From Rhodosporidiobolus odoratus (taxonomy: Eukaryota; Basidiomycota; Microbotryomycetes; Sporidiobolales; Sporidiobolaceae): a stretch of 64,000 bases of DNA. Shown one piece after another: positions 44,945 through 58,949 of this stretch (position 1 is its first letter; each line of letters starts with the position of its first letter). The translations under genes were made by a program, and so were the position numbers. Below the pieces are notes generated by a model. That model did no database searches. It had not been told where the DNA came from and saw nothing but the letters and a program-made list of their open reading frames with translations. The DNA is taken from the NCBI GenBank assembly GCA_034387635.1, contig JAOANU010000028.1, positions 62,001 to 126,000 on the forward strand. Direction: 5' to 3'.

Positions 44945-45344
44945 GGCGCAGCGAGAGACGAATACTCTTCAGAGTAGCTGGCGGCTCAAGGTGCTTGGAG
45001 TGAGAAGAAGGTGGGGGGAAGAAGCGGAATGGGTTGAGGGATCCGGAACGTCGAGACCGGGGTATCTGTGGGTCTCAGATCAGCTCTCGTAGGCTATATA
45101 CGAGGAGGCACGAGAGTACTGACAGCTTGTGCCTGTGTTGGCGAGTTTGGCTGATCTAGCAGCTCCACGCCGAAGCGACGGCAACTATTCCTCCTCAATG
45201 TGCCGTGGTCGACGGCACTGTAGAGAACCGTGTAGATCTCTGGAGGTGGATGTAGCCAGCGATGTACTAGCCAAGAGCTGTAGTTACAAAGAAGTTGAAG
45301 TTGTGGAGGAAGACGACGAGGAGATGAAAGTGGGTTGACCCTCG
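44945..45344. promoter_or_regulatory. Divergent promoter region of APS2 and PRD1
   Basis: These 400 nt separate two divergent start codons. No coding exon is visible; no specific factor site can be named. Confidence 0.4.
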
Positions 45345-48300
45345 ATGCTCTCCTGGACCCGCTCAAAGCTGATAAAGCCACGAACTGCTAGCAGAAGACT
45401 ACTCACCCCTATCAAACTCGCTCAACCACTCCGCCATCGATCGCTCGTCTCGCTCACTCCTCCCGCTGACTTTCCCCTCCGAGTCTCTGCCGCTTCCCGC
45501 GCCACTTCCCGAACCTCCAACACCTCTGTACATCTCCGCAGCCTCTCCAGCATGGCCGCAACTCCCTCAGGCAGCAGTTATCCTCAACCGCCAGTCCGCC
45601 CTCCCGCATGGGCAACCTTCACTCCTTCCATCATCTCGTCGACTACCGCTGCAACTATCAAGACCTCCACTGCCCTCCTCGACTCTCTCGCCGCAGTGCC
45701 GAAAGACCAGCGCACCTTTGAGTCCGTAGTCCGCCCTTACGCCCTCCGAATGGGCGAAGCAGACAAGGAACTCGAACCCTTGCTGTTCATGTCGTATGTC
45801 TCGACCGACAAGGAGGTCAGGGATGCTGCACTCGAAGCCGACAAGCAGGTCAACGAGTGGTCCCTCGACGCTACCACCAGGGTGGACGTATACGAGGCAC
45901 TGCTCGATGCCGAACAGCATACGCAAGAGAACAAGGTGCAGCTCAGTGCGGAGCAGAAGAGGCTCATGGACAGGTTGATACTCGAAAGGAAGCGTAATGG
46001 ACTTGGTCTGAGCGAGGAGAAGAGGAAGGAATACCTCGACGTACGTTTGCCAGTCCTCCGTCTTGGCCTTTCTTTCCACAGCCCCTGTGTGCGCTGACCT
46101 GTCTCGTATGTCTCTGCTACCACAGATCAAGAAGGCCATAGTCAACAAAGAGACTGATTTCCAACAAGTCTGCAACGAGGAGAACGGATTCTTGCTCTTT
46201 ACCCGCGAGGTTCGTTTCTCTTTGCACTTGCTTGCGTGGACCTTCTCAAACTCGTCCCCTGTCTTTGCCCCTTCTTCTTGCACCGCCGACTACAGGAGCT
46301 TGACGGCGTGCCTGAAGATGTCATTGCTGGGTTCCCCGAGGTGGATGGCAAGCGAATCAAGATGACACACAAGACGCCCGACTATGTCCCGGTGATGTGA
46401 GCACCCGTCGACATCCTGCTTGGCATTTCAACTGACCCATACGTGCACTCGCAGTAACTATGCACACTCTCCCGAGACTCGCAAGCGCGCCGTTCTCTCC
46501 TACGAAGGCAAGACAATGCAGAACGCTCCGCTGCTTAAGGAGATCGTCGAACTCCGCCATAAAGCTGCACAGCTGCTCGGGTACGAGTCGCACGCTGCTT
46601 GGACTCTTGAGGTACGCTACTCTCTATCAAGGCCGCTGGCAGCATCGCTAACCCACGCCAACACAGGTCAAGATGGCCAAGACGCCTTTGGAGGTTGACG
46701 CCTTCCTCGCCGACCTCGAGGATAAGCTTCGCCCCCTCGGTTTGGAGGAGCGCAAAAAGCTGTTGGCGTTGAAGAAGGAGGAGCACGAGAAGAGGGGATG
46801 GGAGGTCGACGACGAGTTTTACCTGTGGGATTACCGGTACCTTTTGCTCGCCCCATTCTTCTTCTTCTGCCGTGTCTTCGACTCATGCCATTCACTCTAT
46901 AGCTACTACGACCGCCTCTTCACTGAACGCCACCTGACCCTCGACCAAAACGTAGTCAAGGAGTACTTCCCCGTCACGCACGTCGTCCCCGCCGTCCTAC
47001 AGATCTACAAAGAACTCCTCGGCGTCGAACTGGTCAAGGTACCGCGAACGGAGGAAGCCGGTGGAGTCACTTGGCACGAGGGTGAATGCCCGTTCATTCT
47101 TTCTTTTCCTCTCGGCGAGGAAGCTGATGTGTGTGTCCTGGATTCCATCAGAGGCCGACATGTTTGCCGTTTGGGAGTCGGGCCGTGCTGGGCAAGGCGA
47201 GGACGCGTTCCTTGGCTACATGCACCTCGACCTGTTCCCGCGCGAGAACAAGTATGGTCACGCTGCAGTTGTGAGTCATCAGTCTCATCCAATACCTTTT
47301 GCGGTTGTCTGACGATTCGCGAATTGGCAGTGGGGTCTCATCCCGGGCTGGACCGGGGAGAAGGGCGAGAGGAAGTACCCCGTCGTCTCGTGCGTTCGCA
47401 TCCTTTCTTTCTTACTGAATTTCCGAGCCCAGGTAGCTGATTCTTTCGCTCCGTTTTCTCCAGCATGGTGGCCAACCTCGCCAAGCCTACACCCGGAAAG
47501 TCAGCTACGCTCAAGCACGACGACCTCGTCACGCTCCTTCACGAGATGGGCCATGCCTACCACGGTCTGCTTAGCAAAACCGAATTCTCCAAGTTCCACG
47601 GCACGGCAGTCAGCCGTGACTTCGTATGTCTTTCTCCCTTCGCCCCCGACTTCCCCTAATGGCATGGTCTGACTCACATGTTGCTCCGCAGGTCGAAGCC
47701 CCGTCCCAAATGCTGGAGAACTGGGGCTGGACTCGGGAACAGCTCAAATCGCTCTCTTCGCACGAGAAGACGGGCGAACAACTCCCGGACGACTTGATTG
47801 AGAAACTCATAGCTTCGAGGAAGATCAATCAGGGTCTTTTCAACTTGAGGCAGTTGTTCTTCGTGCGGTCGTTTCCCCTTCCATGCCGGTTTTCACCGCG
47901 CGTGCGCTGACTATTTTCTGGGATTCCTCTCGCGCTGAAAAACAGGGCAAGTACGACATGCTCCTTCACACTACCAAACACGACCTGTCGGCAGACGAGA
48001 TGAGCAAGCTATGGTGTGACTTGAGGGAGAAGACGAGTTTGGTCACCATCGGGAAGGACGTTGTCGGCGGGCAGAGCGGGTTTGCGCACATTGCGGGAGG
48101 ATACTCGGCAGGCTGTACGCTCGCCTTCTTTCTGTCCTCCTGCCTGCTAGGCCTGCTTACCATTTCCCTTTCCATCTCCTTGGCACTTGCCGCGCTTGTT
48201 TGACCGCCCCACACCCATCCCACCCGCCTCACTATTTGCAGACTACGGCTACCTCTACTCGCAAGTCTTCTCGGCCGACATGTTCGCTACCGTGTTCGAG

Positions 48301-48594
48301 AAGGACCCGATGAACCCAGATGCGGGAAGGAGGTATAGGGAGAAGATCCTGCAAGTGGGCGGAAGTCGGTACGTCTCTCCTGAAACCCGTTTTGCCATTC
48401 TTTCCTCGTGAGGTTTGCGAGGATCGACTCGGCTTGATCTGGGCGAATATGGTAGAGACGCTCTTGCGGCTTTTTCCTTTTACTGATCTTGACGCCCCTG
48501 GCCTTTGTAATGCAGGGATGAGATGGATTCGCTCGTTGACTTCCTCGGCCGCAAGCCTAACAACGAGGCGTTCCTCAAGTCTTTACTCGGGTAA
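45345..48594 (+). CDS. PRD1: M3 family oligopeptidase (saccharolysin / thimet oligopeptidase)
   Basis: This zinc metallopeptidase degrades short peptides in cytosol and, in yeast, also the mitochondrial intermembrane space. Catalytic motif: LLHEMGHAYHGLLS (HExxH). Other M3 blocks are NGFLLFTREELDGVPEDVIA, MTHKTPDYVPVI, AAQLLGYESHAAWTLEVKMA, FYLWDYRYYDRLFTERHLTL, EYFPVTHVVPAVLQIYKELL, DAFLGYMHLDLFPRENKYGH, RDFVEAPSQMLENWGWTREQ and GYYGYLYSQVFSADMFATVF. It ends FLKSLLG. About ten short introns. Two starts are possible in one exon. From 45345 the first 69 residues are Arg/Ser-rich without acidic residues for about 45 residues, like a mitochondrial presequence. From 45552 (MAATPSGSSYPQP) the protein begins near the usual family start. 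I give the longer form. Both may be used. Confidence 0.95.
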
Positions 48595-49048
48595 AGACGG
48601 GTGAGTCAGGGTGTACACATACAGCAGCAAGCAGCAGCAGCAACAATACTCGCAATACAGCAACTTTTGCAACTCCCGACCGACCTGCTGGATTGCCCAA
48701 GTTCAGCTTGGTGCCGCCAATCTTCGCTTGCACCCACCGCTACTCGTGCTGCGAGGGCATATTGGAGCGTCCCAACTTCTGATTTCGTCTTCCGATCGAA
48801 CCTCGCATCCTCACCTCCTGTCCCCAGCTAACTTTGGTGGATTTTCGCGCTGATTTTCTCCGGATGCACCTGCAACGGAGTCGTTGAGGTGCCCTGTGTG
48901 ACGCAGCAAGACGTGGACAAGGCGCCGGGAATACACTAAACCCCTCTCTACCGGCTGCCGCACCGCACACAAGCTTATTCACCTTCGCCCTATCCACCCC
49001 GCCCAACTTCATTCGTCCTATCTCTCAAGTTCTCACATCCCCATCCGG
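48595..49048. other. Intergenic, PRD1 to the dsRBD gene
   Basis: Both neighbours are on the plus strand. It holds the PRD1 3' region, with a short CAG-rich run at 48620-48643, and the promoter of the dsRBD gene. No further exon recognised. Confidence 0.4.
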
Positions 49049-49376
49049 ATGTCCGCCCTCACCCACTTCAACGCTATCGGCGCCCTCTACGAGTGGATGC
49101 AAAAGCTCCCGTCTCACCGGACGATCGATCATACATTCACCGGCGCCGGCGCCGATCATATGCCCGTCTTTACTTGCACTACCACCGTTACTGCGTTGGG
49201 CAACTCGACTGAGCATGTCGCTATTGGACCTAACAAGAAGGAGGCGAAGCAGAAGCACGTTTTCCTCTCTTTGCATGCGTCGCGCAGGGCGTGCGCCCAC
49301 GGGCTTTGATGTTGATCTGACGCTCGACTGATACAGGTCTGCCTTGGAGGCGTGCCTTGCGCTGGGTCTTATTTGA
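49049..49376 (+). CDS. Stand-alone double-stranded-RNA-binding-domain protein (81 aa)
   Basis: Two exons (49049-49254 and 49337-49376) encode a single dsRBD-like domain: MSALTHFNAIGALYEWMQKL (helix 1), FTGAGADHMPVFTCTTTVTA (strands), GPNKKEAKQKSALEACLALG (lysine-rich loop and helix 2), ending LI. The KKEAKQKSA block is the typical RNA-contact signature of the fold. The splice used is GC-AG (AGAA|GCACGT ... ATACAG). It is the only junction that keeps helix 2; the GT four bases later would give a different, unrelated tail. The next gene on the same strand, 565 nt away, is RNase III-like with its own dsRBD, so the two may act together. A partner protein or competitor for dsRNA is a reasonable guess, but unproven. 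Confidence 0.75.
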
Positions 49377-49941
49377 TTGCCGTCGGTAGGCTTTCCACCG
49401 ATGCATAGTGCACAAGGCTAACCCGACTTGCTTTGACCACAGTCCGACCCTTCTCGCTCTGCACGCCGAGTGTCCCGCCGTCGTATGTCCCTTGATCGCA
49501 CGCATCGCCGAGCTGACGAGCTGTGACGGTGTGCGGCGCGGCGGTAGGCGGCTTATTACGAGAGGGTGTCGAGTCGCAGCAGAGTAGGTGGCAGATTGCA
49601 AAGAGCCTTCTGTTTTCTCTCGCGCCGCAGGCCGCATGACTGGCAAGTCGGCTTTCTTTAGATGGTTTCTCCTGGTGTGTCTGCGGTCGCAGAAGCGGAC
49701 CCACTGGCTCGCATGGTCCGTAGCTGCCGAGGGGAGAATTGAATGGCCAGTTAGCTCCTTCTCTTCCCATGACTCCGTCATGCTATGCTTGTGGCACTCT
49801 GCACGGCCACCTGTCAAGCTCCTAGAAGGCTATGCAAGCCCGGATAAGCTCGTGCGGATCCCGCTCGGCAATCTCTCACCTCCCTTCTCCTCATCTCGCT
49901 CTCTCCCTCTCAAGCACCCGTCGATCTCCACCGTTCGCAGC
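49377..49941. other. Intergenic, dsRBD gene to the RNase III-like gene
   Basis: A promoter-sized gap; reading frame 49588-49941 is open into the next gene, but its residues have no resemblance to RNase III N-termini. The stretch directly before 49942 is C/T-rich. No separate gene is called. Confidence 0.4.
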
Positions 49942-51057
49942 ATGACCAGCAAGACAGCTCCATTAGATGCCGCACGAGTATATCTCCAGCGTACTATACC
50001 CACCATGCCGTTGCCGACTGTACCACGGCTCAGTTCGCCGTTATTCCTGACGCACACTTCACACGCGGGAGCGTCTCATTATGCTTTTGAGCTGCCGGAA
50101 GGGGAGGAGGCCATGGACTATGAGCGGCTGGAGGTACCTATCTTCCGCTTTGTATCGAAGCCGGAACAAGCTGACCTCGCTCTCTGATACAGCATGTCGG
50201 TGACGCTTTATTGGGTGCAGAGGTGACCCTGCTGATTCACGAGCGGTACCCTCGTCTAACTGTAGGAGCTCGAACGGTCCGTTCTGAACCGTCCCGCACC
50301 CTACTACCTCGCGCTGCTCACCCTTTTTTCCCGTCTTTTCCAGGCCATCAAGTCAGCCCTCGTCTCCAACACCACGCTCTCCCTCCTCTCTGTCTCCCTC
50401 CACTTCCCGGAACAGATTCTCGCCTCCCAAGCCCAACTCTGGAACACCCGCAACAATCCCGGCATTCAAGCCTGCGTGTTCGAAGCTTTCCTCGCTCAGC
50501 TCGATATGGAGCACGGTCATGCGGCGGTCAGGGCATTCTTGCGAGCGATCTATGAGCAGCTGCTACCCGAGGTGGTCAGTGTTATGCGGCCTTTCTACTC
50601 GGGGCAGGCGGAGGCAAATGCGCCCGGAAGGAACTGGATTGGTACGCACACTCCGTTCCTTTCAATATCCTGCAGTGCTGACTGCAACTCTCGCGTTTCT
50701 TGACATACCTCCCACTATTCTGCTCGTCATCCGCGCCGCGACTTGATTTTGCAGGCTCATTGATGGAATGGCAGGCAGAAAAGGGTTTCGCCGCTGGTCG
50801 GACAGTCGAGTTCGGTCCAAATCAACAGTCTCTCGAAGGGGCACAAGGGCTGTGGACCGTCAACTGCACGGTCGCTGACGGGAGTAAGCCAGAGCTGGCC
50901 CAGCCTCGGACGTTTGGTGGGTCAGCGTCGAAGGCTGCAAAGGCAAAAATGGAGTGCGTTTCTCGTCCTGCCGCCCTTGGTGGCAGATCCGCGCTTACTT
51001 TTCCCTGATCTCCGCAGTGCGGCATATGAGGCGTGCAAGTGGGTCGGTATCGCTTGA
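49942..51057 (+). CDS. RNase III-like protein with C-terminal dsRBD
   Basis: Five exons or so give about 270 aa. The start MTSKTAPLDAARVYLQRTIP leads into an RNase III fold: VPRLSSPLFLTHTSH (helix 1, FTHxSY-like), YERLEHVGDALLGAEVTLLI (signature motif with ERLE and GD acids intact, spliced after YERLE), YPRLTAIKSALVSNTTLSLL (LVSN motif) and NPGIQACVFEAFLAQLDMEH. The last should read DxFEA; the metal-binding Asp is replaced by Cys (TGC 50473-50475), while the Glu is kept (50482-50484). The C-terminal dsRBD is NWIGSLMEWQAEKGF, LWTVNCTVAD and GSASKAAKAKMDAAYEACKW, ending VGIA. No PAZ, helicase or second RNase III domain is present, so it is Rnt1/Dcr1-like in layout, not a full Dicer. Activity is uncertain because of the Cys. 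Confidence 0.85.
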
Positions 51058-51306
51058 GCTCAAAACGGCCTAAGGTACGTACAACTTCCAGCGACTGGTC
51101 GCATACTCTTCGCCCCGTCGCTCTGATCGCATGCTCTCTGCAGTGCCATCTCATCGTGCATTACACTATGGTACTCTCCTGTGGTCATACCCCTCTCTCA
51201 CCATACTTTTCACGGCCGATATCGGTCCTCTGTACCTTAAGCGGCAGACTGCATTGATTATTTACAGGGCTAAACTCCGGAAACCTCACTCTTCGCGACC
51301 GTGTCC

Positions 51307-52115
51307 CTACTCGTTGAAGAACTCAAGAGGGGCCTGCTTCGTCTGAAAAGCCTCCCATTCCACGACCTTGCCTTCTTCGTCCCGGATCTCGTTTGTGAAA
51401 ATCGAGTGAAACTTGACGTTCTCTTGGCCGTCTCCAGGAGTGTCGTGAATGCTGTTTCAGTGTACAGGATCAACAAGGCGGTAACGACAGAAGGCAGGCG
51501 CGGGACCAAGTCCGCGAAGGAAAGGATGGAAGGGAAGGCGTACCGAACGTGGATGTAAGAGTCAGTCATGGCAGGGACGCGAAGCTTGCCGAATATGATA
51601 CTTCCGTAGGGGCTCGACGAGGAGCGGACCTGCCATGCACGCCAAGGTCAATCAGCAGAAAAGGGTATCAAGAACGCAAGGGAAACAAGAAGGCAAGTTG
51701 CCACGCACGATCTCCAGGTCTTCCGCCAAGTCCCAGGTCGTGAGCTCGTCGTCTGTGATGCCTTTTGCGGCCTTAAACATGCGGGGTTCGTGCTGGTCCC
51801 AGTGGTGGCTGCGTAGTCGGGATAGGAAAAGGCCGAAATGATCAGCCCTCCACGGCCTGCGCGTGCATGGCCAGTGTGCACACGCACCGCATGTTGACAA
51901 GCTCCCTCTTCATCTCCTCCTCTACATGAAAGAAGGCGCGGATAGAGTTGGCGTGCGGGCGGTGAGGCTGCAAAAAGAAGTTCGTGAGCTGGAAGTGGGG
52001 GAAGTGGAACGGCAGGTAGAGGACGCACGGGGTTGAGCTTGACGGTGTCGGCATCCTGTCGGTCGGTCGAGCTTAGCTGGGGATCTTTCTAGGCGTAGGT
52101 CACGCTGCTTACCAT
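51307..52115 (-). CDS. Hypothetical protein of about 150 aa with isolated start codon
   Basis: Not recognised. The 3' exons are solid: RHHWDQHEPRMFKAAKGITD, DELTTWDLAEDLEI; VRSSSSPYGSIIFGKLRVPA, MTDSYIHVR; then IHDTPGDGQENVKFHSIFTN, EIRDEEGKVVEWEAFQTKQA and PLEFFNE to a stop at 51307. The upstream exons read DADTVKLNP and LTNFFLQPHRPHANSIRAFF, HVEEEMKRELVNM. The small introns use GTGCGT, GTGCGT, GTGCGT and GTACGC. The only ATG that fits is at 52115-52113 and it is directly followed by an intron (ATG|GTAAGC), so the whole first coding exon would be the start codon alone. A longer exon 1 is excluded by a stop in that frame unless a further intron exists. Family unknown. Divergent from the PMP3-like gene. 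Confidence 0.6.
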
Positions 52116-52471
52116 GCTTGTAGAGTGGTTCTCGTGGTGAAGTGGGGGTAAGAGCCACAGAAACGACGGGTACGTGCGCGATGGGGACTACGGTCGAGGT
52201 CAGCTCACAAACCTGGACTGCAGTGCTGTACCGACTGTACTCCCGTCAAGCATGGAACGACGGGTGGAAACCGCTCTGAGAGGAGACACGGTGCTCCTCT
52301 CGTCTCCGCGGACCTTCAGTAACCCACTTCTTGCTCCCACTTTACCCGTCAAGGCGCTCCAACCTACACCCGATACTTCCAATACTTCTTCGCGACGCTC
52401 AGCGCAGCCCTACCGACCTCCCCTCGCCGTCCCCGTTGACTTTGGCCTTCTCAACCCGCGGCTCCGTGTAG
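52116..52471. promoter_or_regulatory. Divergent promoter region
   Basis: A gap of 356 nt between the minus-strand gene at 52115 and the plus-strand PMP3-like gene at 52472. Both promoters should lie here. No coding exon is supported. Confidence 0.4.
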
Positions 52472-53332
52472 ATGGCGGTGGGAACCTACGTCCATCGCAA
52501 GGTGGCTGCTGCGGAGCCCAAGGATCATCAGACGAGCTTCATGACCGTACGTTGTTGTCCCCGAGCGCGTATAGCTTGTCCGAGTTGACACTCTTTTGCT
52601 TCACGACAGGTTGCCCAGCTATTTGCGACACTGCTCATCATCCTCACCTTCTTCATGCCACCCTTGACCGTCTTCCTTGAGAGAGGATGCAGTGCGTCCA
52701 GCCCCTCGGAGCGTTATGCGGATGCAGCTGATATACGGCTTACCCGCAGGTCTTGATTTTGTGCTGAACCTCATCCTGACTTGCCTAGGCTTCTTGCCCG
52801 GGCTAGTACATGCCATGTGCGTCCAAGTCTACCTTGTTCTTGGTTGCTAGAGCTGATCATCCTTAGCCCCCACAGGTATATCATCCTGAAGGCAATTTCT
52901 TATTCTTTTCCACTCCTCCTCAACCCTTTGTAAGCTAACTTCTTCTTGCCACTGCAGTTCGAGTCTCCAATCGTCTACGATGCCAGCTCCTACGTCTCCG
53001 AGCCTCCTACGGGCGGCCTTACTTTCTACGATATTCTACGCGCGGCCAGCGATGAAGACCGTGCCGAAAAGGCCAAGCGAAAAGACCTGGAGGAAGGTCA
53101 ACCTTCCTCCTCTTCTGACGCGTCAGATACAGATCTCGACGATACGCAGGAGAAGATGCTGAGCAGGGCGCCGACGTACCGTTCAACGGAGACTGCAAGG
53201 ACCGCACCGCCGACCTATGAGGAAAGCGAGTCGGACTCGGATCAGACAGCGAGGTATGCCGCGGCGGCGCAGATGAGCGAGAAGTCACAGGGGAAGAGAC
53301 GAGAGCTGGACGATCCAGGAGATTATGTATAG
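52472..53332 (+). CDS. PMP3/SNA-type membrane protein with PPxY tail
   Basis: The first half is a second UPF0057 protein: MAVGTYVHRKVAAAEPKDHQ, then FMTVAQLFATLLIILTFFMP, PLTVFLERGCSLDFVLNLIL, TCLGFLPGLVHA and MYIILK. These match the two-helix PMP3 core. Unlike PMP3, it has a long cytosolic tail from FESPIVYDASSYVSEPPTGG to DDPGDYV, rich in Asp, Ser and Glu, with a PPTY motif (APPTYEESE). Yeast Sna3 and Sna4 have the same layout and use PPxY to bind the ubiquitin ligase Rsp5 for vacuolar sorting, so a similar role is likely. Four introns; the last appears to be GC-AG (AAG|GCAATT ... CTGCAG|TTC), since no GT site keeps the frame. A vacuolar or endosomal adaptor is the best guess. Confidence 0.85.
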
Positions 53333-53581
53333 AGGAGCGCGATGGGGTTTTGCGCTGAAGAACAAGTAACACCGAAATTGTTTTCTGTATCTTCGCATTG
53401 TTCTGCTTTACACAGGCCTCTTCCAAGCAGCTACAAGTCACTTAGCTAACGCTGAGGCTTGTTGTAGGCGGAATGACAGACTACTGGCTTTCGAGCGGAG
53501 TAGTGATCACTCTTTACTCCTTTTCTTCACCCTTCACCTCACCTTTTCTCCGGTCCTTCTCTCACCCCTCCGCCTTCGACT

Positions 53582-53994
53582 ATGTCAAACCTCAAAGCAT
53601 CGGCCCACCGCTCATCTCGCTTCCTCGGAGCCACCCGCGCCCACTCATCCTCCACCTCCTCCACCTTTGCCTCTCTCACTGCCTGGCGTCTCGCCCGTCG
53701 CGGTCGCTCGGTCGAAGTCCATTGCTGGCCGCCGGAGGTAGGAAAAGGCGCAAGTGATAAGTGGCGCTGTACAATCGCTCTGCGAGGCGAGGTGGGCGAG
53801 GGAGGGGCGCTAGAAAAGGGCGTCATGGTAAGCGGCTCGAGGAAAGACTTTGAGTCGGCATTGGCGGTGTGAGTTGTCTGGTTCCCCTCTTGGAGAAAAG
53901 GCAGAACGTGCGGAGAGCTGATCCGCTTGCTCGTAGTGCTGCAGGAAAGGCTCAAACTCAGCTCGATGAGGCCAAGTCCAGGACACATGCCTAG
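53582..53994 (+). CDS. Small hypothetical protein (two exons)
   Basis: Start MSNLKASAHRSSRFLGATRA at 53582. The first exon runs through RLARRGRSVEVHCWPPEVGK, then WRCTIALRGEVG and MVSGSRKDFESALA, and the 5' site is GTGAGT. The second exon after CTCGTAG reads AAGKAQTQLDEAKSRTHA to a stop at 53992-53994. Product about 115 aa. The N-terminus is Ser/Arg-rich without acids for over 40 residues, which could target it to mitochondria. There is no recognised family; the consistent splice phase and sequence composition support a real gene. It ends 450 nt before the STE20 stop (opposite strand). Confidence 0.55.
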
Positions 53995-54446
53995 GGTTGG
54001 TGCTTTCCAGTTGCTTTCGGACGGTTGCTGACTCGTCACGCTCGTTCGCCGCAGTCTTTGCCTCCGTGGATGTTGCGCGTCGGCAGTGAAGCCTGTCAAC
54101 AGAGCGGTTGGAATGCTCGTAGTTGTTTGAGAAGGTCCCGATTGCGATTGCCGCCGTCCCTCTCTCTCCTCTCTCTCTCTCTCTCCCCCTCTCTCTGATC
54201 CGCCATAAGGCGCGTGAAGAGCTTCCACCGTGACATACAGACCCGCTTTAAAGAAGTCTACGAGTCAGGCGCTCCTTGGTCTCTGTTTTTCTCTCCTCTT
54301 CCGCTTTCGTGTTCCCAGATCGTCCGCCTGGTATACACACATGCTTGAATCGAATACGAATGAAACACTGAGCTAGTTACGCAAGACCGACTACGACTCA
54401 AGATAGTGACTACAGGCGAAGGGACAACGAGGATAAGATGGTACGA
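53995..54446. other. Convergent intergenic stretch with a pyrimidine microsatellite
   Basis: Both neighbours end here. It contains the C/T run listed separately and otherwise nothing recognisable. Confidence 0.45.
54158..54196 (+). repeat. (CT)n-rich tract
   Basis: A 39-nt pure pyrimidine run dominated by CT dinucleotides, interrupted by two short C blocks. It lies downstream of both flanking stop codons. Confidence 0.85.
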
Positions 54447-58113
<3,667 letters not shown>

Positions 58114-58949
58114 GGTCAGTCTGGGTACTCAAGCGGCTCAGGATGCGAGTTGTGGTCTGCAGTTCTTGTCGGATTGTTCACTCGTCACCGCCCCGTCCGT
58201 TCCCCTAAGTGTCCTCTCCCAGGGCACCATGTGCTCCTGTACGGTGGCGTTGACTTGTCGGATATCTCCTGAGCGAGTATACTCCTAAAGACGAGTTGAG
58301 GGAGTGCGAGCGGGAGACTCCTGTTTTGTGGGAAACTCGGGAGGGAGAGGAGAGGAGAGCAGGAAACTAACCGGTAAACGTGTCCTGGTGGTGTCTGATG
58401 AGTGGAGGGTTCTTGGGTGGTGGTGTTGGTCCCATACTCAGTTCCCTATACTGTACCGAGAGTGCGGATTGATCGGGAGCCGGTTGACGGTGAGGAGGGG
58501 AAGATGGGCGAGTGCGGGCTCAAGGTGTGATGACGGGATTGTAGGTGGGTGTAGCTAGTCCAGCTAGTCTTGTAAGTTCTAGTACGCTTGTTTACGCTGT
58601 AGTCAATTCAGCTCAGTGTCAAGTTGAATGCGACTTCTCCTTTGTCTTCCTGCCATCTTTGAACCGACGTCGACTCGCTTTCCTGTCCCGCAACTCTCCG
58701 CAAGCCTCTTCTGCGTTCACTGCCTCTTGACGCACAGCCTCAAACACGCCGCTAGTTTTACGGAATGTGTTGCGTGCCGATGGGTCACCACCTTGTCCTG
58801 AGACCCGCCAAGTCGTCGCTCGACTGTTCATCGCTTCAAATATCGCTCGGGGGAGTACCGGCGCAGAGAACTACAGCACCACCGATAGGCGAGCGACCAC
58901 GGCCGGTTGAGTTGCCGTGGTCTACCCATCTCTCGGCCCATCGCGCTCA
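58114..58949. other. STE20 promoter region and NCS1-relic upstream flank
   Basis: More than 800 nt upstream of STE20 without a supported exon. Short open frames exist but have arbitrary composition. Lost 5' parts of the permease relic may lie here, too decayed to see. Confidence 0.35.

Noticed and set aside
49942..51057. Mitochondrial ribosomal protein mL44 (also an inactive RNase III plus dsRBD fold)
   Set aside because: The near-complete YERLEHVGDALLG signature and LVSN motif are kept, unlike in mL44, and no presequence is visible; not fully excluded.
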